From Paraglaciecola algarum (lineage in GTDB: Bacteria; Pseudomonadota; Gammaproteobacteria; Enterobacterales; Alteromonadaceae): 64,000 nucleotides of DNA. The notes under the pieces were generated by a model. It was given only the letters and a program-made list of their open reading frames with translations, was not told the DNA's origin and searched no databases. The stretch covers positions 186,001 to 250,000 of the forward strand of contig NZ_JAKGAS010000008.1 of the NCBI RefSeq assembly GCF_021532655.1, written 5' to 3'. The position numbers and the translations under genes are program-made. This document shows, piece after piece, positions 18,337 through 29,526 of the stretch. The stretch's first letter is position 1. Each line of letters starts with the position of its first letter.

Positions 18337-20682
18337 CTAATCATCAATATCTTGTTGGCTTAACCAACTTTGTAATTTTTCTAAATCTTTGTGTGCCGCT
18401 TCATTAAGTTGTTCTACCCAGTCATGAACATTTTCCCACCAAGCTGGGTGATCGCCTTGTTGAATTTCGTTGGCTATTTTCTGTACTCTAGCTAAACCAA
18501 CAGATCCAGCAGCTCCTTTAATTTTATGAGCTTGAGAGCAAACTTCATCCTTTTCATCGGCACTTAAGTTAAGTTGCAGTATTTCTAAGTATTCAGGCAT
18601 GTTGTCCTGAAAAACTCCAACACTGGTTCTAACCATTTCGTGGCCTATGGTATCTACCAACATCTGTAACATTTCTAAATCTAATATAGATTCAAGCTGA
18701 CCAGTTTTAGGCGCCTCAATAGGCTTATATGGTTCAGAAACCGGTTCACAGAATAGATTATTGAACACTTCAATAATGCGACTCTTTTTAACAGGTTTGG
18801 CAATAACATCGTCCATACCATTATCTAAATATTCTTGACGAGTTTTTATCACATTGGCGGTAAGAGCCACTATGCTAGTTTGTTCAACTAACCCTTCTTC
18901 ATGTAACACATTCGCCACATCAAAACCCGTCATATCCGGCAACTGTATATCTAATAAAATTAAATCGTATTCTTTATCTCTAGCCTTATCTATAGCTTCT
19001 TGACCTGTCATGGCTACGTCAACATGCTGACCTAGTTTTTCTAATAAGGCTTTAGCCACCATTACGTTTAGTTCTATGTCTTCAACTAATAAAATTTGTA
19101 ACCCTGTGACTTTTAGCTCTTCTACTTGCAATGGTTTTTGACTAATTGCTAAAGGTAAATTAACCGTAAAACACGTCCCTTCACCTATCACACTGCTGAC
19201 ACTAATTTTACCATTCATCAAGGATACCATCTGCTGGCAAATTGCTAAGCCAATTCCAGTACCTGTGGCACTTTGGTGCTCAGGTAAATCGACCTGATAG
19301 TACATAGCAAAAATCTTATCTAAATCTTGTTGCGGAATTCCCACCCCAGTATCACAAACTTTGAAAGTCACCATGCTATGTTTTGAGTCAATAGGCTCTG
19401 CTGACACTTCTAAAGACACTTTACCTCTTTGGGTAAACTTCACTGCATTAAATAGTAAGTTCCACAAGGTTTGTCTGAGCCTGGTGCCATCCACTTCAAC
19501 TAATGCCGGAAGAGGATCATTCACTGTAGCTTCAAAGGATAAATCTTTATCTTTAGCTAATAAATCAATAATGCTACCTAACTCTTGAGTGAAATCTCTA
19601 ATGGAAACCGTCTTCAGGGATAATTCTAACCTATCTCTATCTAAGCGATCTAAGTCAATAATGTCATTAAATATATTTCCTAGGGTAATACCACTAGCAT
19701 AGATAGTACTGACCCAAGAAAATTGTTCATTAGTAAGCTTGGTATCTCGCAACATACGGCTTAAACCTACAATGCCGTTAAGTGGGGTGCGCAACTCATG
19801 GCTGATGGTAGCAATAAACTTAGTTTTGTCTTTACTGGCTTTAGCTAAAGCATTTTCAGCTTGTTTACGTTCAGTAATATCACGGCCGAAAGCCAACAAA
19901 CCTAATAAGGTGTTGTCTGCGTTATAAAAAGGTACTCGGCACATTTCAAAATAACGACGTTTTCCATCGGCAAAACGTAACCAAATCTCTTCGGTGACAG
20001 TCACGTTGTTTTCCAACACATAGTGATCACTGGTCACAACTTGATTAGCCAGTTCTTCATCAAACACTTCATGGGGGGTTAAACCGATCAACTCTTTTTC
20101 GGTTTTGCCTGTCATTTGCTCTGCAATTTTGTTGCAACCAGCAAACTGTCCTTCAGGATTCCGATAATAAATGAGATCGGGGGAGGCATCGATAATTGAT
20201 CTTAATAATGTAGATAGGCTTTGAGCTTGTTGTTCTTTTTCTGATTTATCCTCAATCTCTCTTTCAAGATCAGTGAACATATCTTCACGCTCCAACTGAG
20301 CATTTTTGCGCTGTTCAATCTCGTGGTTTAGCTGTTTGATATTATTTTGTAAGGTACGATTGAGTAGTTCGTCTTCTTCGCGCAGTTTTTCCAACTGAGT
20401 AACAGCATCTTTTAACCTAAGTCTTGACTGCTCGAGTTGTTTAACTAGTTCACTAAAAAACCATAATACCCAAGGTGCGCTCAATAAAGAAAGAATGGTT
20501 GCGCCAATAAAGTCTTGAGTCTGTACGCTACCATCCAACCATATACGTAAACAGTAGGTTCCTATAAAGGTAAAAATCAATGTTAGAACAACAAACAACA
20601 AGCTGGCCTTAACAGCACCAAAACGTATTATAAATTTGGCAAAGCGGATTACCCATGGATCTAGTGGAGAATTTTGTGACAT
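18337..20682 (-). CDS. arcB: Aerobic respiration control sensor kinase ArcB
   Basis: About 781 residues, close to E. coli ArcB (778), with the same order: two transmembrane helices near the N-terminus, a long coiled coil (about 85-160), PAS (about 165-290, IIDASPDLIYYRNPEGQF), HisKA (FIATISHELRTPLNGI), HATPase (DTGVGIPQQDLDKIF, GTGIGLAICQQM), receiver (ILLVEDIELN, LILLDIQLPDMTGF) and HPt (SQAHKIKGAAGSVGL). It phosphorylates ArcA in response to quinone redox state. The ATG at 20682 is chosen over a TTG at 20697 because it gives the MSQNSPLDPWVIRFAKF start. It is transcribed alone, divergent from gltB. Confidence 0.93.
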   Translation of the reverse strand: MSQNSPLDPWVIRFAKFIIRFGAVKASLLFVVLTLIFTFIGTYCLRIWLDGSVQTQDFIGATILSLLSAPWVLWFFSELVKQLEQSRLRLKDAVTQLEKLREEDELLNRTLQNNIKQLNHEIEQRKNAQLEREDMFTDLEREIEDKSEKEQQAQSLSTLLRSIIDASPDLIYYRNPEGQFAGCNKIAEQMTGKTEKELIGLTPHEVFDEELANQVVTSDHYVLENNVTVTEEIWLRFADGKRRYFEMCRVPFYNADNTLLGLLAFGRDITERKQAENALAKASKDKTKFIATISHELRTPLNGIVGLSRMLRDTKLTNEQFSWVSTIYASGITLGNIFNDIIDLDRLDRDRLELSLKTVSIRDFTQELGSIIDLLAKDKDLSFEATVNDPLPALVEVDGTRLRQTLWNLLFNAVKFTQRGKVSLEVSAEPIDSKHSMVTFKVCDTGVGIPQQDLDKIFAMYYQVDLPEHQSATGTGIGLAICQQMVSLMNGKISVSSVIGEGTCFTVNLPLAISQKPLQVEELKVTGLQILLVEDIELNVMVAKALLEKLGQHVDVAMTGQEAIDKARDKEYDLILLDIQLPDMTGFDVANVLHEEGLVEQTSIVALTANVIKTRQEYLDNGMDDVIAKPVKKSRIIEVFNNLFCEPVSEPYKPIEAPKTGQLESILDLEMLQMLVDTIGHEMVRTSVGVFQDNMPEYLEILQLNLSADEKDEVCSQAHKIKGAAGSVGLARVQKIANEIQQGDHPAWWENVHDWVEQLNEAAHKDLEKLQSWLSQQDIDD

Positions 20683-21293
20683 AGTTATGGTTCTCAAAGT
20701 AAATCGAATTATCTGTACTTATTATTAGCGCTTACGCTTATATAAAACGTCTGTTTTTATCGATTATTAAATGGTCAAAATCATTTAAGACGCGACATGC
20801 TACCAAGAATGTTCTTAGGATCAAAACTTAGCCTAGCATTAAACAATATAAGACCCAGCAAAAAAGACTACTTATGCGAAAAAAGTGGATAATTATTCCA
20901 TTTAAATCAATGGATACTACAAAAAACACTCAGTATTTTAACTTTTTAATTACAAATACAGAGAAGAATGTGGTTTTTTTTATAGCTTATAACCAACACA
21001 AAAAAACATCCTAAACATTTGATATAATTATCATTTTAATGTTTATTTCATTTAATATTTGTTTTTTCTTCAATTCTATATAATATGAAATTTGATTTAT
21101 AAATTGATACTCGGTATTTTACACGACCTGCTTAGTATAAATATTCGATAGTCGACTGGCATCCCCAATACAAAATACGAAGAAAGAGCATCGGGTTAGG
21201 CAAGAAGCCAATCGCGTGTGATACACGTACCTTTGATGTTTAGTAGCAGCAAAACAACATACACCCAGTCGAAAGTTGAAGGAGTTTAGATTA
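20683..21293. promoter_or_regulatory. Long arcB-gltB intergenic region with structured gltB leader
   Basis: About 610 bp without a gene and very AT-rich in its arcB half. The last 110 bp before gltB are less AT-rich and can fold. One stem-loop is built from GGTTAGGC and GCCAATC (about 21192-21214) and a second is CGTGT-GAT-ACACG (21215-21227). These could be a 5' leader. I do not recognise a known riboswitch. Confidence 0.4.
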
Positions 21294-24200
21294 ATGAGTT
21301 TATATCATCCCAACGATTCAAAGGATAACTGTGGATTTGGATTAATCGCCCATACTCAAGGCGAGCCAAGTCACAAATTAGTCAGTACCGCTATTGAAGG
21401 TCTTGACCGTATGCAACATCGTGGCGGTATTGCTGCTGATGGCATAACCGGTGACGGCTGCGGTTTATTGTTACAAAAGCCTGATGCTTTTTTTCAAAAA
21501 GTAGCAGCTGACAACGGCTGGAAGCTTAGTAAGAAGTATGGTGTAGGTATGGTATTCCTTAACCAAGACCAAACACTAGCGGCCACTGCTCGTCAGATCA
21601 TTGCTGAAGAACTAGAAAAAGAAACCTTAGGTTTAGTTGGTTGGCGTGTAGTGCCTACCGACGATTCAATTTTAGGTGACTTAGCAGCTAGTTGTGTACC
21701 TCAAATTGAACAGGTTTTTATTAATGCTCCACTAGGTTGGAGATCGGAAGATTTGGGACGTCGTTTATTTATGGCTCGTCGCCGTATCGAAAAACGTCTT
21801 GAAAGCGATCCTGAATTTTATATTGCCAGTATGTCTAGCACAGTGACAGTCTACAAAGGACTCGTCATGGCAGGTGATTTACCTAAATTTTATTTAGACT
21901 TAGCCGACGAGAACATGAAATCGTCTATTTGTGTATTTCACCAACGTTTCTCTACCAACACTTTACCACGTTGGCCATTAGCGCAACCCTTTAGATTTTT
22001 AGCACACAATGGTGAAATTAATACTATTCGTGGTAACCGTGATTGGGCAAAAGCCCGTTCAGGTAAATTTAAAACTCCTTTATTACCAGATTTAGCCGAT
22101 GCCGCGCCTTTTGTTAATGAAGTAGGCTCAGATTCTTCTTCATTAGACAATATGTTAGAAGTATTTTTAGCCGGTGGCATGGATTTGTTCCGCGCTATGC
22201 GTTTATTAGTACCACCCGCGTACCAAAATAACAAAACCATGGACGAAGACTTAAAAGCCTTCTACGAATTTAACTCAATGCACATGGAACCATGGGATGG
22301 CCCGGCTGGTATCGTATTAACTAATGGTCGTCATGCTGCCTGTAACTTAGACCGTAATGGTCTACGTCCTGCTCGTTATGTTATTACTAAAGATGGTTTA
22401 ATCACTTTAGCCTCTGAAGTCGGCATCTGGGATTATGCACCTGAAGATGTAATAGAAAAAGGTCGTGTGGCACCAGGCGAAATGTTAGCGGTTGATACTG
22501 AAACTGGTAAAATCTGGCGTTCTAATGAAATAGACACAGATCTTAAAAGTCGTCATCCATATAAAGAATGGCTAGACAAGAGTATTCGTCGTTTAGTGCC
22601 TATCGAAAAATGTGAAACACCAGAAATCGGTAAGCGTATGTTTGACGATGACATGATGAACACTTACTTCAAGCAATATAATATTAGCTATGAAGAAATC
22701 GACCAGGTTGTAAAAGTACTAGCCAAAGATGGTCAAGAAGCGACAGGCTCTATGGGTGATGACACCCCAATGGCCGTTTTGTCGAGCAAGAGCCGAACTA
22801 TTTATGACTACTTCCGTCAGCAATTTGCTCAAGTAACCAATCCACCTATTGATCCATTACGTGAAAACCACGTCATGTCTTTAGCGACTTGTATTGGTCG
22901 GGAGATGTCGGTATTTACTGAAACATCTGGTTATGCAGACCGAGTCTTATTTGACTCACCAGTCATGACCTACACAGATCTAAAACAACTGCGCCAATAC
23001 GATCCACAACACTATTATGCGGAGTTTGTTGAGCTTAACTATCAGCCGTCTGAAGGTATCAAAAAAGCCCTTAGTCGAATATGTGATGAAGTTGAACACC
23101 TTGTGAGCCATAAACGTGCCGCGTTTGTAGTGTTGACCGATCGTGGTATCAAACCTTCACTTATCCCAATACCCGCTGCTATGGCTGTAGGTGCGGTGCA
23201 AAAACGTTTAGTGGATAAAGGTTTACGTTGTGATGCGAATATCGTAGTAGAGACAGCTTCTGTACGCGACCCTCATCATTACGCAGTATTGCTAGGTTTG
23301 GGAGCCACAGCTGTTTATCCATTCCTTGCTTATGAAATTATTGAGCAATTGTGTGAATCTGGTCAAATTGAACAAACACCTCTGCAAGCCATAGTGAATT
23401 ACCGCAAAGGCATCAATAAAGGTCTGTATAAGATCATGTCTAAGATGGGTATTTCTACGATTGCTAGTTATCGTTGTTCTAAACTGTTTGAAGCAGTAGG
23501 TATCAATGACTCTGTCATGGACGTGTGTTTTAAAGGTGTACCTAGCCGTATCCAAGGTGCAGGTTTTGAAGATTTCGAACAAGACCAAATTAACTTAAAT
23601 CGCATCGCTTGGTTAAAACGTAAAACCATTACCCACGGTGGTTTGTTAAAATATGTACATGGTGAAGAGTACCATTCATATAACCCAGACGTCGTCACTA
23701 CACTACAAAAAGCAGTAGTAAGCGGTAACTACGCAGATTATGAAAAATACAGTGCATTAGTTAATGAACGTCCAATTGCTTGTTTCCGTGACTTATTAGC
23801 ATTTGCACCTGATTCTGAAGCCATTTCAATTGATGATGTAGAGCCCGCTGAAAACTTATTTAAACGCTTTGATACCGCAGCTATGTCTATTGGTGCATTG
23901 AGCCCAGAAGCACATGAAGCGCTAGCCATTGCCATGAACCGTTTGGGTGGTAACTCAAACTCTGGTGAAGGTGGTGAAGATGTTAAACGTTTTGGTAATG
24001 AGAAAAACTCAAACATTAAACAGATCGCCTCTGGCCGTTTTGGTGTCACACCTCATTACTTGGTAAATGCCAAAATTCTACAAATTAAAGTCGCTCAAGG
24101 CGCTAAGCCTGGGGAAGGTGGTCAATTACCTGGTGATAAAGTTAATGCATATATTGCTGAACTGCGTCACTCAGTGCCAGGCGTCACCCTAATTTCACCA

Positions 24201-25760
24201 CCACCACATCACGATATTTATTCTATCGAAGATTTAGCCCAGCTAATTTTTGACTTAAAACAAGTTAACCCGGCTGCACTTATTTCTGTGAAATTAGTAT
24301 CTGAGCCAGGTGTGGGAACCATTGCTTGTGGTGTAGCCAAAGCTTATGCCGATTTAATTACTATCTCTGGGTATGACGGCGGAACAGGTGCAAGCCCACT
24401 GACTTCAGTTAAATATGCCGGTAGTCCTTGGGAGTTAGGTCTTGCTGAAACGCAGCAAGCCCTAGTCAGTAATGGCCTACGTCATAAAGTACGCGTACAA
24501 ACTGATGGTGGTTTAAAAACTGGCCTAGACGTAGTTAAAGGCGCCATATTAGGTGCTGAAAGTTTCGGTTTTGGTACAGGTCCTATGGTTGCACTAGGTT
24601 GTAAATACCTACGAATTTGTCACTTAAATAACTGTGCTACAGGTATTGCTACTCAAGACGAGAACTTAAGGGACAACCATTTTATTGGTTTGCCTGAAAT
24701 GGTAATGAACTACTTTAGGTTTGTTGCTCAAGAAGTACGTGAGATCATGGCTTCTTTAGGTGTCGCTAAGTTAGACGACTTGATTGGTCGTACTGACTTA
24801 CTAAAAGTGCTAGATGGTGTTACCGCTAAACAGAACAAGTTAGATTTAAGTCCTATTTTGGCTAAACCAGAAGAAGGTGATCACACTAAGTTATTCTGTA
24901 GTCAAGAAAACAATGCACCGGCTGACAAAGGTGACTTAAACCAGCAATTGTTGAATGACGTAACATCGGCTGTAACTAGTAAATCTGGTGGCGTATTTAA
25001 TTACGACATCCGCAATACTGACCGCTCTGTAGGCGCTATCATTTCTGGCTTAATTGCCCAACATCATGGTAACCGTGGCATGGACGAACACCCAATTAAA
25101 TTAAACTTTAAAGGCACTGCTGGTCAAAGTTTTGGTGTGTGGAATGCTGGCGGCTTAGAAATGACAATAGCCGGTGATGCTAACGATTACGTGGGTAAAG
25201 GTATGGCTGGCGGTAAGCTAGTTATTCATCCACCAAGAGGCGTAAGCTTCAAATCTAACGAAAGTGTTATCGCTGGTAATACATGTTTATACGGTGCAAC
25301 TGGCGGAAAATTATTTGCCGCAGGTTTAGCCGGTGAACGTTTTGCGGTACGTAACTCAGGTGCTATAGCTGTGGTTGAAGGCATAGGTGACAATGGTTGT
25401 GAATACATGACTGGCGGTATCGTTGCTGTATTAGGTCGCACAGGGGTTAACTTTGGTGCAGGTATGACAGGCGGATTTGCTTATATTCTTGATGAGCAAG
25501 GTGACCTTGAACACAGAGTTAACGGTGAATTAGTCGAAGCCATGACAATCGGCGACAAAGCTATTTTAACTGAACACTTGCGGGGCTTAATCAACCAACA
25601 TTACGAAGAAACTGGTAGTGAACACGCCCATAATATCTTGAGCAATTTTGCCGAGTATTTACCTAAGTTTAGACTGGTAAAACCTAAAACCAGTGATGTT
25701 AAAAATTTACTTGGTCACATTAGTCGGTCTACTGCCGAACTACGTGTACAAGTCAACTAA
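21294..25760 (+). CDS. gltB: Glutamate synthase (NADPH) large subunit
   Basis: 1488 residues, nearly identical in length to E. coli GltB. An N-terminal Ntn glutaminase domain starts after a 12-residue propeptide at the catalytic Cys13 in DNCGFGLIAH. A central domain follows, then the FMN-binding synthase barrel with the 3Fe-4S cysteines in CHLNNCATGIATQ, and the C-terminal GXGXG beta-helix (GNTCLYGATGGKLFAAG). It makes two glutamates from glutamine and 2-oxoglutarate with the small subunit. The ATG at 21294 has AAGGAG nine bases upstream; a TTG at 21276 is in frame but would place the ribosome binding site inside the gene. gltD follows 9 bp later. Confidence 0.98.
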   Translation: MSLYHPNDSKDNCGFGLIAHTQGEPSHKLVSTAIEGLDRMQHRGGIAADGITGDGCGLLLQKPDAFFQKVAADNGWKLSKKYGVGMVFLNQDQTLAATARQIIAEELEKETLGLVGWRVVPTDDSILGDLAASCVPQIEQVFINAPLGWRSEDLGRRLFMARRRIEKRLESDPEFYIASMSSTVTVYKGLVMAGDLPKFYLDLADENMKSSICVFHQRFSTNTLPRWPLAQPFRFLAHNGEINTIRGNRDWAKARSGKFKTPLLPDLADAAPFVNEVGSDSSSLDNMLEVFLAGGMDLFRAMRLLVPPAYQNNKTMDEDLKAFYEFNSMHMEPWDGPAGIVLTNGRHAACNLDRNGLRPARYVITKDGLITLASEVGIWDYAPEDVIEKGRVAPGEMLAVDTETGKIWRSNEIDTDLKSRHPYKEWLDKSIRRLVPIEKCETPEIGKRMFDDDMMNTYFKQYNISYEEIDQVVKVLAKDGQEATGSMGDDTPMAVLSSKSRTIYDYFRQQFAQVTNPPIDPLRENHVMSLATCIGREMSVFTETSGYADRVLFDSPVMTYTDLKQLRQYDPQHYYAEFVELNYQPSEGIKKALSRICDEVEHLVSHKRAAFVVLTDRGIKPSLIPIPAAMAVGAVQKRLVDKGLRCDANIVVETASVRDPHHYAVLLGLGATAVYPFLAYEIIEQLCESGQIEQTPLQAIVNYRKGINKGLYKIMSKMGISTIASYRCSKLFEAVGINDSVMDVCFKGVPSRIQGAGFEDFEQDQINLNRIAWLKRKTITHGGLLKYVHGEEYHSYNPDVVTTLQKAVVSGNYADYEKYSALVNERPIACFRDLLAFAPDSEAISIDDVEPAENLFKRFDTAAMSIGALSPEAHEALAIAMNRLGGNSNSGEGGEDVKRFGNEKNSNIKQIASGRFGVTPHYLVNAKILQIKVAQGAKPGEGGQLPGDKVNAYIAELRHSVPGVTLISPPPHHDIYSIEDLAQLIFDLKQVNPAALISVKLVSEPGVGTIACGVAKAYADLITISGYDGGTGASPLTSVKYAGSPWELGLAETQQALVSNGLRHKVRVQTDGGLKTGLDVVKGAILGAESFGFGTGPMVALGCKYLRICHLNNCATGIATQDENLRDNHFIGLPEMVMNYFRFVAQEVREIMASLGVAKLDDLIGRTDLLKVLDGVTAKQNKLDLSPILAKPEEGDHTKLFCSQENNAPADKGDLNQQLLNDVTSAVTSKSGGVFNYDIRNTDRSVGAIISGLIAQHHGNRGMDEHPIKLNFKGTAGQSFGVWNAGGLEMTIAGDANDYVGKGMAGGKLVIHPPRGVSFKSNESVIAGNTCLYGATGGKLFAAGLAGERFAVRNSGAIAVVEGIGDNGCEYMTGGIVAVLGRTGVNFGAGMTGGFAYILDEQGDLEHRVNGELVEAMTIGDKAILTEHLRGLINQHYEETGSEHAHNILSNFAEYLPKFRLVKPKTSDVKNLLGHISRSTAELRVQVN

Positions 25761-27185
<1,425 letters not shown>

Positions 27186-27212
27186 TTTTCAGCTAATATC
27201 AATAAATCTTGA

Positions 27213-27240
27213 AGGCCGCTATCTAAGCGGCCTTTTTTTT
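27213..27240 (+). terminator. Rho-independent terminator of gltBD
   Basis: AGGCCGCT / AGCGGCCT 8-bp GC-rich stem, 5-nt loop, eight T residues. Confidence 0.92.
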
Positions 27241-27261
27241 ACCTAACGTCCATACATTTCA

Positions 27262-27375
27262 TAACCTGATGTGATGTGATGGTCTTCTCCCGTTTGATTG
27301 TTTGGTTCAATTCAATCATGGCACATAGCTAACGCTTAGATGCCGAATTAGGGAGGAGACCATCACATCAGGTTA
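27262..27375. mobile_element. MITE-like 114-bp inverted-repeat element
   Basis: Terminal arms of about 25-30 bp. The left arm begins TAACCTGATGTGATG and ends GGTCTTCTCCC (27262-27291). The right arm begins GGGAGGAGACC and ends CATCACATCAGGTTA (27351-27375). They are reverse complements except for an extra TGATG in the left arm and one mismatch. The 59-bp centre has no ORF. CATAC occurs on both sides, though not directly abutting on the left. It could be a miniature transposable element or a long RNA hairpin after gltD. Confidence 0.5.
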
Positions 27376-27633
27376 CATACTAATACCATTCTTTCTCAGC
27401 CCATTATTTTTGGTTTTATTCTCCTTTATGAACGGCAGTCCCACAAGTAAATAATTTACAAGTAAAGGCACTTAATTATATTTGCACCGGCAAATATAAT
27501 TCGCTACTGTTATCGGGATGTTAAATTGCCGTTAATGAAAACATGTATTTCTAATACGGAACTTGATGAAAACTAAAATTATCAATTTTAGACAAATAAA
27601 CGGACGTAAAAATGCATATACCAACACTCAACG

Positions 27634-29307
27634 CTGAAGTCGCTTAAAAAAAGCGCCATTGCAAATTTAGTTCTAGCAGGCCTGATTTTATCAGGCTGTG
27701 GCGGCAGCTCTGGCTCAACCCCTTCTGACTCAGAAGAGCAAGAGACCCCACCGGCAATGATTGAACCTATGACCATGACTGGCATCAAAGACGGAGACTT
27801 AATTGCAGCGAATCAAAACATTGTTATCACTGCTAATTCGGGCGATCTAACCCAAGCCGCATTAACCTTAAATGGCGAGGTAATATCAACTTTAACTTCA
27901 GCCCCTTTCGAATTTTCATCGGCAGATATCAGTCAGCTAGCTGAGTTACCCATTGGCGAACATCAAATCGAATTAAGCGGTACAGTCGATGGTGAAGAAC
28001 AAAAGATTGCTCTAACAATTAAAAAAGACGGAGAATTTCTAGCCACTTATGCTGCCGTTAATTATGCCTTCGAAGATAGTCCCTATGCTTTGGACTCAAT
28101 CAACGAAATAAATAATATTCCTTTCACAGCTAAAGCTGGTGGTTGGATTGATATTGCTGGCGATGCAGAAATCGAAGGCACCGACTTAGATACCTTATAC
28201 ACCCGAGAATTAGCTGGCGCGAATATCCAATTAGCCCATCAAGTATCAACCGGCTCATACACAGTTGAACTACACTTTGCAGAAATTTGGTTCAACGGCA
28301 CCACTCGCCCAGGACGAGACGCCCGAGTGTTCGATGTAAAAGTTGAAGAAAACTTAGTAGCAGATGACTTAGACGTATTTGCCGAGGCCGGCTATTTAAC
28401 CGCCCATACGATTAAACAAGAATTTGTGGTGGAAGATGGTGAGCTAAATATTGCCCTTGAAGGCGTGACAGGCGAAGCCAAAATTAATGCCTATTCTATC
28501 CAACGCATGTTAAGTGCATGGGAAGATGAAGATGCAGACGCTGTAGTTAATTACACTGACCAATGCTTAGGTACCGAGGCTGATGCCGAAATAGATGAAT
28601 TCGGCTGTGCATTACCACCGCCTCCGCCAGAGCCAGGAGAACAACCAGTTAAAATTGATGGCAGCATCTTTGTTGAAAAAGAGGGGCTGCTGGTTGTTGA
28701 AATGGAATCTACTGACCATTCAGACGGTTGGGAGTTTGAAACAGGCAGAAACTCAACCGGGGCTGGTTACTTGAATATGCTAGCGGCACAAGCGGCGTGG
28801 AACCCTGCAAATATTAAAGAAATTATCAAGGTTAGAATTAAGGTCACTAATCCCGGAAAGTACCAATTTGCATGGCGCAACTTGATCACCAAACCGGGCG
28901 TGCCTTCTACTGAGCATAACGATAGTTATTTAAAAATCATTGCTGATAAATTTTATGGTGAAAAAGGCGCAAATATAGTCTGCCCTAAAGTGCTGGAACC
29001 AGATAATGCTTGTGTTGCTTCAGGCAGAAAACTAGTCGGTGAAGCGGCACTTGGCTACTTCAAAGTATGGCGCTCTGGTTCACCAATCGACGAGTGGAAT
29101 TGGTCGAGCAATACAAGTGACAGCGACGGTCATACAGTGTTTGCAGAATTTGATACGGCTGGTGAATACGAGGTAGAAATAGCCAATCGCTCTGACTACC
29201 ACGCTCTTGACCGTTTTGTGTTGTTTAGAGATGGTAATGCAGATAATAACGTGGCAAGAACCATAGCGCTGGACATAACGACAACAGAATCAACTAGAGA
29301 GCCTTAA
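27634..29307 (+). CDS. Exported lipoprotein with malectin-like and carbohydrate-binding-like domains; 5' end uncertain
   Basis: The open frame encodes a lipoprotein signal (LVLAGLILSGC, Cys at 27697-27699) followed by a Ser/Gly/acidic linker, an Ig-like segment, a malectin-type domain (YAAVNYAFEDSPYALDS to VELHFAEIWF) and a short Asp-rich, thrombospondin-type segment (EDEDADAVVNYTDQC). After a Pro linker comes a C-terminal beta domain (MESTDHSDGWEFETG to YHALDRFVLFRDG) of the kind attached to marine glycoside hydrolases. No ATG, GTG or TTG lies in frame between a TAA at 27607 and the ATG at 27757, which is after the lipobox. The plausible ATG at 27612 is one frame off and stops at 27645-27647. 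Either a CTG/ATT start or a small indel is involved. Probably a surface glycan-binding protein. Confidence 0.7.
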   Translation: MKSLKKSAIANLVLAGLILSGCGGSSGSTPSDSEEQETPPAMIEPMTMTGIKDGDLIAANQNIVITANSGDLTQAALTLNGEVISTLTSAPFEFSSADISQLAELPIGEHQIELSGTVDGEEQKIALTIKKDGEFLATYAAVNYAFEDSPYALDSINEINNIPFTAKAGGWIDIAGDAEIEGTDLDTLYTRELAGANIQLAHQVSTGSYTVELHFAEIWFNGTTRPGRDARVFDVKVEENLVADDLDVFAEAGYLTAHTIKQEFVVEDGELNIALEGVTGEAKINAYSIQRMLSAWEDEDADAVVNYTDQCLGTEADAEIDEFGCALPPPPPEPGEQPVKIDGSIFVEKEGLLVVEMESTDHSDGWEFETGRNSTGAGYLNMLAAQAAWNPANIKEIIKVRIKVTNPGKYQFAWRNLITKPGVPSTEHNDSYLKIIADKFYGEKGANIVCPKVLEPDNACVASGRKLVGEAALGYFKVWRSGSPIDEWNWSSNTSDSDGHTVFAEFDTAGEYEVEIANRSDYHALDRFVLFRDGNADNNVARTIALDITTTESTREP

Positions 29308-29418
29308 CTAAAATAAGCAAAGTGCATTAATGCGCTTCGCTTACCAAACAACGCTGCACGCAAAGAACTAAGCAAGAAAACAGCACTCCATCCAATTTTG
29401 TTATGAATTAAACAGACC

Positions 29419-29447
29419 GTTTTTAGTCGTTCACGACGGCTAAAAAC
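29419..29447. repeat. Inverted repeat
   Basis: GTTTTTAG / CTAAAAAC arms around TCGTTCACGACGG, itself partly complementary. It lies about 110 bp after the malectin-type lipoprotein gene and could be its transcription end, but it lacks a T-run. Confidence 0.35.
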
Positions 29448-29526
29448 TTAATTGGCTATCTGGGTAACTGCTCCATACGTTACAGTTAAGGGGTCTATAG
29501 ATACATAATTGTAAAAAAACACATAA

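Noticed and set aside
21185..21293. Glutamine riboswitch upstream of gltB
   Set aside because: The known glutamine-responsive motifs are from cyanobacteria and I cannot match their conserved core here.
28520..28615. Dockerin in the malectin-type lipoprotein
   Set aside because: The Asp-rich stretch has the thrombospondin type 3 pattern with a Cys and no second calcium loop.
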